A stretch of 64,000 nucleotides of DNA from Elysia chlorotica (Eukaryota > Mollusca > Gastropoda > Plakobranchidae): assembly GCA_003991915.1 (NCBI GenBank), contig RQTK01000897.1, positions 71,328-135,327 of the forward strand. Reading direction: 5' to 3'. Positions within the stretch are counted from its first letter, which is position 1. Every line of letters begins with the position of its first letter. Both the position numbers and the translations under genes were made by a program. Below the pieces are notes generated by a model that worked only from the letters and a program-made list of their open reading frames with translations, searched no databases and had not been told where the DNA came from. Positions 48,901-61,811 of this stretch are shown here, one piece after another.

Positions 48901-51900
48901 GCTGTAGATTTTCAAGATATTTTGGGCTTGGGTAAAAATAGTAATGTCACTTATCATTAAAAACTTAATTTTTTCTACCTGATTCTGACAGAGGGAAACA
49001 GCACTCCATACCATTCCAAAATGTATCTGTATTTCCCTATTCTTGTTTATGAATACTCTTCTTTTATAAATTACAAGTTCTATATACAATTTCTCTTGAT
49101 AATTTTATATCTGGGCTTAGAACCTTAATTTTTTAGATATGCAGTCTTTCCAGATTTAATGTTGTATTTAAATAGCTATTCACATCAAAATATCTTTTGA
49201 TCGGAAAGCATTGGTATTTCCCACCACTAGGCTTACAAAATAACATGCTTCATTTTTTTGTAGTTGCAAGATTATTATGAAAGATAGGTAATTAGCATTG
49301 GCGGTGATGTCTTTTCTAGCTAAGATCAGAATTAATGTTTGTCACTATCCAGGACTGAAAAACAAATGTTAAGTGTCACTTAAGTGAACACATGTTTGTC
49401 AATTTTGTATTTGAACCATAAAAAAAAACATATTTTTTGCTTGGAGTAGGAAATACATTTGGCTACTTTGTTTTGAAATGATATCCAGACGAGATAATCA
49501 TAATATAATTCCAATACATGTTCACATGGACACAAAAATAACATAAATGTTTTCAATGCAATAGTTTCTTTTTATTTGCTAACTATCTTTTGTTTCTCAT
49601 AGATCACGCCACCACAATACAAATGTGTCTTGGTTACGGAAGACAGAGTATATTTCCACAGAATACAACAGATTCATTCAGAAGGCTGACAAATCAGAGG
49701 CAAAGTAAGTTAAGAATTCTACAATTATTTGACGGTTATCAGATCATGGGTTGTTAATGTTATAATGCGAATTGACACATGCTTTATACTTTACTTTTAC
49801 TGTCTCTGTTAGCTTTGAATTCAATCTTTAAGTAAACTGTGTATATCTAAGTTTTAATATAACGTTAGTGAAATATCAGGTGGGTTTTTTATTTTTATTT
49901 TTTCCCTTTTTTTTCCTATTGCGTCCTATTTCATCATATCCACTTTGTAGAGGATGTTTTGTTAATATAAAAAAATAAACAACAATTTTTTTGCAGGGTT
50001 GGCTTCAAAATTAAACAGACTATGAAAGAAGAGGACATTTATAAGGACAGGGAGAGTCAAATAAATGCAATCAACGACACATTTGAAAAAGCAAAGATGC
50101 CGGTGAGTTTTTTTTCTCTGAGACTATCCTATATTTCTCTGGTATCTTATGAAGCTGTTTTGAGTTGGTTATGAGCTTAATGTTACTACAATAGTATAAG
50201 ATTTTTCAGCTTCATCTTGATTTCTGGTAATTTGGAAATAATAATGTACACATTATAAAAGCGTAGCCATTTCTGAATATCTTGGCGTGTACATATTTCA
50301 AATAATTCAGTGAGCTGGGATGTGACACATCAAAGTAAGCTACCTTAGGTACACCCGTTTTTCATGGGTATTTAACTTAAATTGGACTGTTAAATACATA
50401 GAGAATATCAAGGGTTTGATTTAAAGAGAAACACATTAAATTGATTGATTGAAGAATGATGAGGAAATACAAAAAATAAAAATATGGCGCCCCTCTGGAT
50501 ACAGAGATGCCACTTTTCCGGAACTTTGGGAATCAGGTAAGTATAATTTGGGTCCGGGTCCTTGAAATTTTTTAAACTGACTCTTAAGTCTGATGTCCGG
50601 AAAGCTTTTTCACTGAAAATTTCGGAAAGCTGACGACACAGACGTATTTATTAATTTACTTTACTAAGTGCCTTTCAGCCCTCACAGCATGCACAAAGTC
50701 TAGATCCACAGTCACGATGGCCATTAGTTTTTTCAACTGGCTTATGAGAGTGTATCACCGAACCAAACTAGCAGTTAACTAGCGATTTCGGAGGTCACAC
50801 CTCGCATACTTCGGCGTATTTCAAAAAGTAAAAACTATGCACTGTTAGCAAAACAATGTGGTTTCTGATTATGATACAACTGGGGTTGATTGTGCAACTA
50901 AAACTCGAGTAGAAAAAGAAATTTACTTAATTTTGCGCGTAAGGAAAAGAAAAGCAAATAACTATGTTTAACGACATGTGATGTCTTTTCATTGTTTATG
51001 AAAATTGCATTATACTGTTTTATCAGTATCAGCACTGCAGTTGACCTCATCCGGATTATTGACTTTAACCTTTAGTTTATCTGATCGACATCGTTTATTT
51101 TTTCAGAATAATACCTATCTGTTCATTTTCACCCAGTCCTGGTTCCCTTTTCTGACAAATTGATTCCTGCTAGGGTGTGCTTTATCTGACTCAGATCTAC
51201 TGGTTATTTTAATGATGGAACCTTGGCCAAACTGTTCTAAGCAATTTGCACGGTCCTCTGGTACCTTTTTAAAAATAAAATAAGCTAGATCCAACCGAGA
51301 TGTATCTTATGGGATAGCTAGATTGCATCAGACGATTGACACATTCTGCATCTAATATAATTTTATTTTATATTCATATAATCTAGATCTTTAAATGGAT
51401 TTAGCTCATAATCTTTTGGATTGATATTTGCATGCTTGTTCCAATCTTGAAATGGACACACACTGCACAGTTAAAAACATGCCAAAATTCTGATAAATTA
51501 AATTAGAGCAGATCTAGAGTAAAAATAGACTGTATTGAGGCAGATATATATACACACACAAAAAAAACAATATAATATAGGTCTAAATGGAAGCCAGTGA
51601 AGAAGTAAATTTGTTGCACATATTGTTTACCTGCAAGTATCTGTTAACGGGTAATAGTAAATGTACCAAGTCTATTTCCCTTAATAAATTAAGCATTTAT
51701 CATCTCAGGGACATTCTCAGAGCCTCTCTAAACGGACGGAAATCTTGAAAATTTTCAGCTCCAGGGGGCAACGATCCCCTCACCCCTCTCTTTCTCCATC
51801 ACAAAGTTCCGGAAATTTAGCCATGTTTGGCTGGCATCCCTGTGGGTAACAAAATAAACAAATTCATTTCCCCCCTTAGCCTAGTCTCTGTGAAATCAAA

Positions 51901-54900
51901 TTTTCCACTAGGGGGAAAACTATGACTATTTTAACACTTGGTTAGTTAGAGAAAAATTTTTAGGTAGGTTGTTCATGTGGTTACACCTGTAGAACATATC
52001 CGCCTATCTCTGCAAAGGCGCTGCTCCATAAGTGGTTAGGTTGTCCTTGTGGTGAGCACTTCTGCATGTTGATCAAAGCAACTCAGTGTCTGTAAAATAC
52101 GTTTCACTCCTGCATTGGAGCCATCGCTGCATTGCGTCATGGAACTCAAGAGGCATGAATAAAAACAAACGTAGCAACTCAGAAAATGGAACAAAGCCGA
52201 AAGTGATATAGATTTATTTGTTTTTTGTTTTTTTTAAATTCCAGATATTAAAACACCACAGCAAGAAGCCAGGAGTTACCCCTTTGAAAACCTTTGAAGT
52301 ATTTCCTGACTTTCAGGTAAATGTTTCGAATTTGCCCTTCTATGTATGTCAGCGCATGATATTCTCAGAATAGGTTACACAGGCAATCAGTATGAATCTT
52401 GAGTAATTGTTTTAAGTTTTTTAATCAATGTTTAAGATAAAACACCAGGCACAGATGATAGACCAACCGTGTCCATTGAATAACAAAATACAGCTTCTAA
52501 GATGAAGGTTTTGATATCTATAGTCATTGATTTTATCTGATTAATTGATTTAGATATTTTGTACCTATTTTGTTAAGTTTGATTTGAAGAATAGATTGTT
52601 GATTGGTCAAAGGTTGTCAGTTGATAATGTGTAGCAATCTTAAGGAGATCTCACGTGTTAAAATTTGGGTTCACTCTTTTCAGGCCAACAACTCCATGTT
52701 TGTTTGTTCTTTTGTTGTTTCTTTATTATATATCTCTCTTGCTTTTGTAGTCTCCGGCTAAAGGACAAGGTTAATCCGCGAAGTCTTCATTTAATTTTCA
52801 AAGGAATGTTTCACATGTCACAAATTTTAAATGGGCAAATAATGAAAACCTTTTTTTACAGCTATGGAAGCATCCTTTTGCTCAAGTGCTCTTTGACTCT
52901 GATCCAGCACCTAAGGGTTACTCTGCACCTGTCCAATTGGAGGAAATGTCACAGGCTATGATTAGGTATTATTCCTTTATACATTTGAAACCATCAGAAA
53001 TCTCCAACAAGATGAGAAAGACCATTTAAAAAGTCAAAGGACTTGTGTAAATCATTAAAAGTCCAAATCAAGTACAATTACTAATGATTGTTTTGTTATT
53101 TGAAAATAGGAAAATTTCAAAACCGGAAATTTGATTCCAGGACAAGAAATTTACCCTGCTCGTCTAATGCCTGATTCATTTCAGCTGCTTGTCTTTCCCT
53201 GTTTGTTTGCTTGTTGTTTTTTTTTTAATTTTTTGCCATCCTGAAATAGTACTTTTAGAAAGGTAAGCAAACTATTCATTATTTTCTTTATTTTACAATG
53301 AAAATTATCTCTGGTATATTTTTTTTTCTTTTTACTATGTCAATCAATTCTTTGCCACACAGAGGTGCCGTGGATGAGAGCAACGAGCAGTTTGTGGCCT
53401 ACTTCCTGCCAACAGATGACACTCTCAAGAAGAGGAAGCGTGACGCAGAAACCGACACTGAATATGAAGTGGAGGACACGTAAGGGGCTTTTGTTGTTTG
53501 TTTGTTTCTGTGTGTGTGTGTGTGTTTTCTTTACACCTTTTCTAGTTAATGTTCATTGATTGTAGATTGAAAATGTTTGTTCATCAACAGGTGGGTTCTG
53601 TTGCTCCTTATCACTTTCTTTAATTTTGTAAATAAAATCTATAGAGTAAAAAAAAATGTGTGACATATTTTCTTTAGCTTCCTTTAGTTTTTGGATTAAA
53701 ATGTTGAAACTTTAGAAAAAGATTGTTGAATGATTTATGATTTACATATTATTATCAGTAAACTTGGACACAACTCAAAAATTCATGTATATTGCATAAG
53801 AATATTTAAGGAAAGATTTGTAAAGTACTTCAAAATAATAATAATCAACCCTTTCAAATTCAAGCCAATCACAACAATTATATTGGTGAACTTTTTTTTC
53901 TTTTCGTCATGACCATTGTTACATCATGAAAGAAAATTACCGTACTAGGAGATTCCAATTCCTCATCAGTTTTTAGAAATTGGTTATTTTTTGTTTTAAC
54001 TATGAAAGTCTAAATTACACACAAGGAATAAAAAAAAAGTAAAAAAAGTATTTGGCTTAGAGCTACAAATCTGAAAAATATCAACCCATTTTAATCTATA
54101 CCTTTATCCATATAAAATACCAGGTAATCTTAGACTTTTCATTGTATTAGTCATGTATGTGAATACAAATGTTTAAAAGAGTTTGTTTATTCTACATATT
54201 CCACAGATATGAGTATCTTCTAGCAAGAGAATACAACTGGAATGTGAAAAACAAATTATCAAAGGGATACGAGGAGACTTACTTTTTTGTGTTTAGGGAG
54301 GATGGAATTTACTACAATGAGCTTGAAACGAGGTAAATTGGATTATGTCTGGAAAAATATATAAACAACATGAAAGCTTTGATTGTCGTTTATTATTCAT
54401 ATTATGTAAATATGATATAATGGTTTGTGCCTTTCTTTTGCTTTATCATTTTTCTATCATCCATTTAGTCTTACATTATTTTGGCATTCATTTTGTTTGA
54501 GCTCTTGGTATAGATAGCTGTTTGGATATAAGTTATATAAATACATTTTTGTTGATTTTATTTCATCGCTCAAAGTCAAGTGAAGAATGGCCCTCTTTGC
54601 GTCCCCTGTCAAATTCACAGAGAATTGTTTACATCTTTCATATCGTAGAATGTAATGAGGATGTCTCAAATGGAATAAGAAATGTAAAATGATGGTAGAG
54701 TAGTTAGCTTGCTGTTAAAAAAAAAAAAATTAATTCCTATAGTTTTCATATGACATTTTAAACAGTCTTGCTTTATATTGGAAAATCATATAATTTCATG
54801 CCAGGAATATATTAGAAATTTTGAGCTTATTGTGAGCAATCAGTATTTAAAGAACATTGATCAAAAGCATACATTTTTTTCTACTTCCAAAAATTAAAGT

Positions 54901-57705
54901 TTTCATCTAAGTATAGTATTTTTGTGATTATTTCACTAATTGTAAATAAACGCAAGAAATTCTCTAAATCCTATCCGTCTTTTTATTTATGCTAGGGTGC
55001 GGCTCAGCAAAAGAAGGAAAACTATGTCCAGTGCTCAACTGAAGTCCAGACTAGTGGTCAAACACAGAGAGCTGAATGAGAAGGAGTTGGCTGCTCAGGT
55101 AAGAACAACGAAACATGGTTGGGTGTCAAAATTCATATAATTATGATACATTTATACAGCATCTAAAGCTGTGTTATAATATTGAACAATTTTGATCTTT
55201 CATTTGACAAAAGGTGATTTTCTTGAACATACAAAAGAAAACAAAAAATTGTTCCCTGCCAGTTAAAAACTTTCCCTCTGTAAATGTTTTGAAAGTTTAA
55301 TATTTGTTCATATTTTGTGGATATTATAAGTTTCCCACACCAAAAAAATGAAGGGCATTATAGGCTAAAAGTTGAACTCATGTGATGTGCTAGGATTCCT
55401 TCTTTGATTTATTGCCAAAGGTTTTACATGTACGACAAATCTTTGAGCACTGACCGTTAAAAGGTTGAATCAGTTAAAGGTGATTAAGCAGTGGGCTGCT
55501 TAGTTATAAATTAGGTAGGGGAGGGAGAAAACCACCAAAATATATAAGGTTACTGGAATCATTTGCCTTTATTGTTTTTTTTTTTTTTTTTTTTTTTTCA
55601 ATTTTTTAATATTTTCACCTCAACAGTTGTTCTCTTTCTTCATGCTTTATACTTAACCAGGTTGAACTGCCTGACATATATGAAGTTTATAAAACTGTTC
55701 TTTAGTAAATTAAGTAGTTTTAATTTATTTATTGTTTTATTTTTCCACTGGCTTTCCTAATAAGATTAGAGGGATTTTTATATATTCCAAACTGAAATAT
55801 GTGTTTTATTTGTTTAAAACTTTGTTATGTTATATTTATTTTAGGATAATCGTATGTTGATGTTAGAGCCACCTGGAGAGGAAGAGGAGGAAGAAGACCA
55901 GATGCCTAGCCTCACAGCAGAAGGTAGTCATTAGCTGTCTCATATAAACAAATATGATATTATGTCATAGTTTGACAACAATCTAGACCAAACCAGTATG
56001 ATATATTAAATAATTGAAAATCCATTTCCACCAAATGATGAATTTAAAGCCTAGTTATGTGCTACAGCTGAGGCAGCTGCAAGGAAAATGAAATTATTTT
56101 GTGGGATGGTATATCAAGGTTGTTGAATACAGCAAACAGACAGTCTTATGATGTTCCTTGGCTTTTAAATTGTACATTCTTTTGGTGATTTTTTTTATTG
56201 ATTTTTTTTTTTATAATCCATAAAAATTTAATGGAAAGTGCAGAACTGCCAACATTGCAGTTAGGGCGTAATTTTTTATGTCAAAGTGCGACAAATTACA
56301 CCTTACGGGAGGCCTTACCATATTACGGCGAGTTGAAAATAGTCCTATCTATGACTTCATACAAGCAATATGTGACTATTGATATTACTTACCGGATCAT
56401 ATGGTACTTTTGCTTTCACTTATTCAATACAATTAGTTTAAGAGGTTAGTTTAACGTAAATCGATAGTCAACTTTTATATACTAGTGTTCTGTTATAATT
56501 TTTCATTTGGGTTGGTTCAATAGCGCTATACACACTTGATGTCTGCATTGCAAATCGATTTGCATTTATCAATGTTGTGACAGTGACTGTTGTATTGTAA
56601 GATGGTAGGGGCACAATTTCCCCCTTTCAATAAAATACTCTTTATGTCATGTTTTGGGAACAACAAGAACCCTTGCTATAGAGTTATAAAGAAAAACAAG
56701 AAATCTTGTATTACCCCGTTTTACTGTACATGCACTCACCAAGTGTTTGATCCCGATAAACTTCCAATTTCTTCTTTCTAACTAGAGCAAACTTAATCTG
56801 TGCCATAGAGCAAACCATAACCATTCATTTACACTAAATACACATTGAGTAGCTTTTTACATTTTTCATTCTTTATCATATATCAAACCGAACAAACTGT
56901 CCCTATGATTTCACACCTTTGCTCGAACATCCGACGAGGCACTGCAGACTTTGCAGCCACACTCCGATATTCACACTCTGCAGTAGTTGTCACAGGTAAC
57001 ACTTTCGACTGACCACTCATGCACTACTTTAATTCGAGTTTCATTGTTGAAACACTCTTTGTTAAGATACAATGATTTAAAAGGCCTGCATGACTAATTT
57101 AAATTTCAATCTATATTTTTTTATTTCAACCAGTTACATCAGAAGAACTCAAGGAGACATCTGATCACGAGAGTGATAACGAAGTCTCTGGGAGGAGACG
57201 CAGGGTGGTGGACTCTGACGATGAGGACGACGACAACAAAGGTAAAGATGACGACAATGCCAGCGTCAAATCAGGTGGCAGCCAGAGGAAGAGCCGCAGT
57301 CGCAGCAGGAGCAGGAGCAGGAGTGGGAGCAGGGCCGCTAGCGGCAGCCGCAGTCGCAGCAGAAGTGGCAGTCGCAGCAAAAGCAGAAGCAGAAGCAGAA
57401 GCCGCAGCGGCAGCAGGAACAAGTCCAGAAGCCCCGCCAAGAGTAGGAGCAGGAGTAGAAGCGCCAGCGGAAGTCGCAGCCGTAGCAGGAGCAAGTCAGG
57501 CAGCAGGTCACCGTCAAGGTCAAGGTCGCGATCACGCAGTGCCAGCAAGAGCAGAAGTCGTAGCCGAAGTGCCAGCAAGAGCAGAAGTAGGAGCAGAAGT
57601 CCCAGTGGCAGCGAGAAGGGCAGTGGAAGTGAGGCGGAGGACAAGGGCAAGAAAGACGAGGAAGAAATCTTTGGATCAGCAAGTAGCTCAGAAGACAGTG
57701 ATTAG
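45973..57705 (+). CDS. PAF1: PAF1 (RNA polymerase II-associated factor 1), complete, with SR-repeat tail
   Basis: Thirteen plus-strand exons: 45973-46040, 47217-47309, 47841-47962, 48620-48686, 49603-49704, 49997-50102, 52245-52316, 52862-52965, 53363-53479, 54207-54332, 54996-55098, 55845-55923 and 57134-57705. All are GT-AG and in phase, giving 1731 bp (576 residues). PAF1 is the scaffold of the PAF1 complex (with CTR9, LEO1, CDC73, RTF1), which travels with elongating Pol II and promotes H2B ubiquitylation and H3K4/K79 methylation. Diagnostic blocks are in order: [112 protein letters not shown] and [15 protein letters not shown]. Residues about 440-545 are a dense Ser-Arg repeat; the protein ends [14 protein letters not shown]. 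Candidate poly(A) signals AATAAA are at 58205 and 58440. Confidence 0.97.
46142..46375 (+). mobile_element. LINE relic, reverse transcriptase C-terminal end
   Basis: An open frame in PAF1 intron 1 ends with [19 protein letters not shown], which resembles the C-terminal YGDRAFxxxxPxLWNxLP block of non-LTR polyproteins, diverged. AT-rich sequence follows, possibly its 3' UTR. It is a fragment. Confidence 0.45.
46735..47155 (+). mobile_element. LINE relic, reverse transcriptase palm/thumb fragment, frameshifted
   Basis: Two overlapping frames give [20 protein letters not shown] (the FxDD catalytic box), then [39 protein letters not shown] and [12 protein letters not shown]. This is the order of non-LTR retrotransposon RT. 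A stop and a frameshift between the two halves near 46880 show it is dead. It lies in PAF1 intron 1, just before exon 2. Confidence 0.8.
50502..51842. mobile_element. Candidate non-autonomous DNA transposon in PAF1 intron 6
   Basis: The left end CAGAGATGCCAC...TTTCCGGAACTTTGGG and the right end CACAAAGTTCCGGAAATTT...GGCATCCCTG are inverted copies. Both start CAGxGATGCCA when read inward, which resembles hAT-type ends. Further inward, CTGAAAATTTCGG and its partner TTGAAAATTTTCAG extend the symmetry. No transposase frame and no exact target duplication were found. Confidence 0.45.
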
Positions 57706-59554
57706 AATTGTTAAATTTGAGGAAATATTTGTTTTGCATGTTTTGCCTTTTAACAATGCTATACTGTTTGATGTAAAAATGAACACATGTAAAAGTGATC
57801 TGTATTTTTATGTTAGAAAAACTTTTTTGTGTAAGATCCTACTGAGGTATTATAAATTGTTAACTTTAGACTTTGAAGGAAAAAAACAATGATACTTTAT
57901 GAGAAATCATTTGATTTTGTCAAATTTGTGAGACTGAGCCTGAAAATGACATGAGGCTCAGTTTTTATAAAGGTTGCAAGTTCATAGTGTCAAGTTATTG
58001 CAAATCTATCCATCTAAAATTAAATCTTGTTTCTTTTGTTGGTTTTAATAATTTGAAAGTAAAATATAGTTGAAAGAAAACTTTACAGTTCATGCCATAA
58101 TGGACATTTGAAATTCGCACATACTTATCTATTCACATTAATTTTAAAGGGACACAAGTAGTATTTGGTAAAAAAAATAGATAATCCTCAAAGTTAAAAG
58201 TTGTAATAAAACAATACCCATTACATTTTTGATAGCTGCTTGCTTCTTTGATTTTGTCTTTCGATGCATACAATTTTAAATGATATTAAAAATATATCAA
58301 ATCATGGAATTTCACATTGAAGAGGTTTTCGTTGAGCAAAAAAAAGAAGAAAGAAAAGAGAGAAAAAAAAAGGAGGGGGGGGGGGGGAGGGGTGGAAATG
58401 AATGTCTCAGTGGCCAATGTTTTAAACCATATTTCATTCAATAAATTTCCTTTTTAAGAAACATTTTTTGTTCTTCCCTATGTTTTTAAAGTAAGAGCTA
58501 TGTGCTTGGATTGCTGTGTGTCAGTAATTTTGGTACAAGATGGGAGTATAAAGATGACGAGATGGAGGAAAAGGCTTGCACATATAGCACTCAATTAACT
58601 AAATTTTAGTAAATAGTTTTAATTTTTTTCTTTTATGCAAGTATAGCAAAAACTTGGTCTACACAAAGAATGACACTTTACCATAAATGCAATGAGCAAT
58701 ACACCTTGCACCTTTTAGAATATTGATTTTCAATTTAATTTGAAATTTCCATACTGTAGTTTACACAAATAATAACAGAACAAGGTATAAGTTAAAAATA
58801 TATTTGTTTACAAAATAAACCGGCTATATATAAATGTCACAACAGCTGCACAGTATTAAAAATTGTACAATTAATTATACAAAAATAAAGCTAAAAAAAA
58901 AATGCTTATTTAATTGATCAGCACATTGACATGAGCTGGAATATAACAGAAGTAAGCTGCATGGCAATTTTTCATTGCAAAAATACAAATTATAATTATT
59001 TACAGTAATATCAAACTGCATTTAAAATGATCATGCATAAAACTCAACAGCAAAGTCAGGCTAGGGGCTTTAAAATGATACTTTTTTTTTTTTTTTAACA
59101 CATGGATCACAGACTGAGATCAACAAATTTATTTCCTTTTGATCTATCTTGGGCCTTTAAAGATAAAACATGCAAGAATAAAAGTGTACTGGGTTAAGAA
59201 AATTATATAAATTGTAAATGGGTTAAAATTTACAAATTATTATTTCTATCATTCACTCAGTCCTGATATTTCTTTGTGCACATAGTGTGGTCAAGTAGGC
59301 TTTTCCCCCTTTAAAAAACAAGTGATGCTTATTAACATAATTATCTGTTTCTAAGACTTTGAAGTTTGTGACCTTAAAAATGGTACCATATCAAAACTTT
59401 TAAATTATAATTTGCAGTGGTTTCCATCTAACATGAAATCTGCACCGTGTTTTTTATCCTGTTTCATTTCAAGTTTGTTCAGTATGGTCATACATGTATA
59501 ATGATAATCAGTACAAATACATGTAATAACAATACTTAAGAATAAGAATAAGAA

Positions 59555-59564
59555 TAACAACAAC

Positions 59565-59606
<42 letters not shown>
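59555..59606. repeat. (AAT)n microsatellite
   Basis: AAC then AAT trinucleotide run of about 50 bp. Confidence 0.95.
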
Positions 59607-59610
<4 letters not shown>

Positions 59611-60139
59611 TATAATCTTTTCGTCTTTAATACAGATAAAAAAAGTTGAGAATATAATCATCACTAAACAGCTATAAAATGTGAAATAACTGCTTGTAGT
59701 AACGAAATTAACCTTCGCGTAGTACAAGTGATGTTACAATAGCTTTTTTGAGAAACTTAAACTTTTTTACGATGCAGATTATAAACTGCATGAATAATTA
59801 GGGGTAACATAATAAAGAAAGCTTTATTTGAATGAATTGGTGAGATTCAAAGTTTTTCAAGAGAAGAAAACATTTGTTAATGCGCCTAAAATTAGTAGTG
59901 AGTAAATTTACAAACTTTCAGCTTCATTATCACTTCAAGTCAAAACTACTGCAATAAAAAATGGTTACATACTAAGCAAAGCAAGTACATGTTTATTTAT
60001 GGTGATTTCTACACATGAAGGCCTACATCAAATGTTTTCAACATTGGAAATGTGGAATTGCATAAAAATAAAAATTGTATATTTTAGTAAAATGTAAATA
60101 CAGAATGCCTTAGTGATCAGAAGTATTTTTCTTTCATTA

Positions 60140-60334
60140 GCTCTCCCATTCTTTTTCTCTCTTTCTATATCTCTCTATCATTCTCTCTCCATCTATATCA
60201 CTCTCATTCTCTCTCTGTCTTTCTTTTTTCCTGCGTGTTTGTCTCTGTCTGTCTAGTGTCTGCCTGCCTGTCTGTCTATTTGTCTGTCTGTCTGTCTGTT
60301 TGTATGTATGTCTCTGTCTTTGTCTGTCTGTCTG

Positions 60335-60402
<68 letters not shown>
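60140..60402. repeat. CT and GTCT microsatellite cluster
   Basis: Imperfect CT-rich zone, then (GTCT)n near 60240-60350, then pure (CT)n to about 60401. Confidence 0.94.
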
Positions 60403-60406
<4 letters not shown>

Positions 60407-61646
60407 CCACATGTGCATCCCAAAAAGGTTTAATGCATTAAAATGGGTACGCTAAAATAAAAACAAGTTACATATGTAAGAAAAATTATAATTCAACACA
60501 TAAGAGTCAATGTTTTATGTAAAAAAAATTCATAAGCACAGAATTTATTTTGCTAATTTTTAAAAGCCTGTTGGATAATAATGTAAATTCACCCAATTGA
60601 AAGCTAAGGCTTTTATACTGTCAAAATATGTGTCAACTTGTATGAATTAAAAGAAATGTTACTATAACCTGTAATTTGATTACACTTGTGGAAAGAATAC
60701 TTTTATTTTTAATCTCTGTTTTTATAGAAGCCTTCTGAGTAAAGAGGAAATATTTGTCTTCTTCATTGTGGCTCTACATTTTGATACACAGACTAAAAAG
60801 AAAGAACATTTTTTTTCCGAAATTCGAGTATCCAACATTTGTACATGAATCCGATTTTCGAACTCCTGCAAATTCTTTGAGCAAAGACATGAAGTAATTT
60901 AAAATGTCATGGTGGAGACAGGTATGTACAAAATAGAAATTTCAACAGCTGCTGCAAAATGAATAATAAAGCAATCACAAAATTATGAATGAAAACAATA
61001 GGCTAAGAAATTTTGATATGCAGATATATGTAGCTTCCAACTATACCCTGGTATGGGTACTACTAAATACAAAAATAATAATAAAAAAGGAAAACAAGAC
61101 AATTTTCTGAAACTGAAAGTCAAACCACTTAGGTCCAGAGTCATTGTAAAAGCAATGAAGAAAACGTTTTTTATCGTGGTGTTTTGGGTTGGATTCACTA
61201 GATCCTCAAGGTGGGTATCGGTATGTCAATTGTTAATGAAAAGTGAAAGCCACAATCGTCTATGACAATTATTATATGTATATTTTTTTATTGCAAGGTG
61301 AGAGAAGTAAGTTTGTTTCTTTAAAGAAATGAAGCAATGGTAGCCTATTGATACACAGGAATACTCATCGGAGATCTAGATTCCACTAATTGATTATTGG
61401 TACATGCAATATGTATAGGTCCTACTTCATTAAACTTTCTTTGAGACTGAGAGATATTATAGCATGTACCGCTTTACTATTTTTTTGGTGTAGGAAACAA
61501 GATAAACAAGATTTGAATGTAGTAACAGAAAGTACCGAGGCTTAGAAACAACCCGCCCCTTACAACCAATTTTTTTAAAATGTCAAAGATATACGGGAAC
61601 AATAAACAAACTCAAATTAATTTTTTTCAGACGATGTCTCCCCTCC

Positions 61647-61654
61647 TCTCTTTT

Positions 61655-61714
<60 letters not shown>

Positions 61715-61730
61715 CCCCTCTCTCTCCCTA
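61647..61730. repeat. (CT)n microsatellite with C interruptions
   Basis: Pyrimidine-only stretch, mostly CT, just downstream of the stop of the minus-strand RND gene. Confidence 0.93.
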
Positions 61731-61811
61731 CCACTTGATAGAAAACAATTAGAGCGAAGCTAATTTTAGCACGACATTGGTTAATTCAATCAGGATACTT
61801 AAAAGTTTTTT

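Larger units (their letters stand above)
57706..61800. other. PAF1 3' UTR and intergenic region, no further gene seen
   Basis: Probable PAF1 3' UTR to about 58.2-58.5 kb (AATAAA at 58205 and 58440). A polypurine tract (A/G only, ending in a long G run) lies at about 58338-58396. The rest is AT-rich with an (AAT)n run and CT/GTCT microsatellites. No coding exon is convincing. Confidence 0.5.

Noticed and set aside
57165-57739. Leu-rich minus-strand and Ala/Gly-rich plus-strand frames over the last PAF1 exon
   Set aside because: Shadow frames of the SR repeat; the PAF1 frame has the correct splice phase and conserved end.
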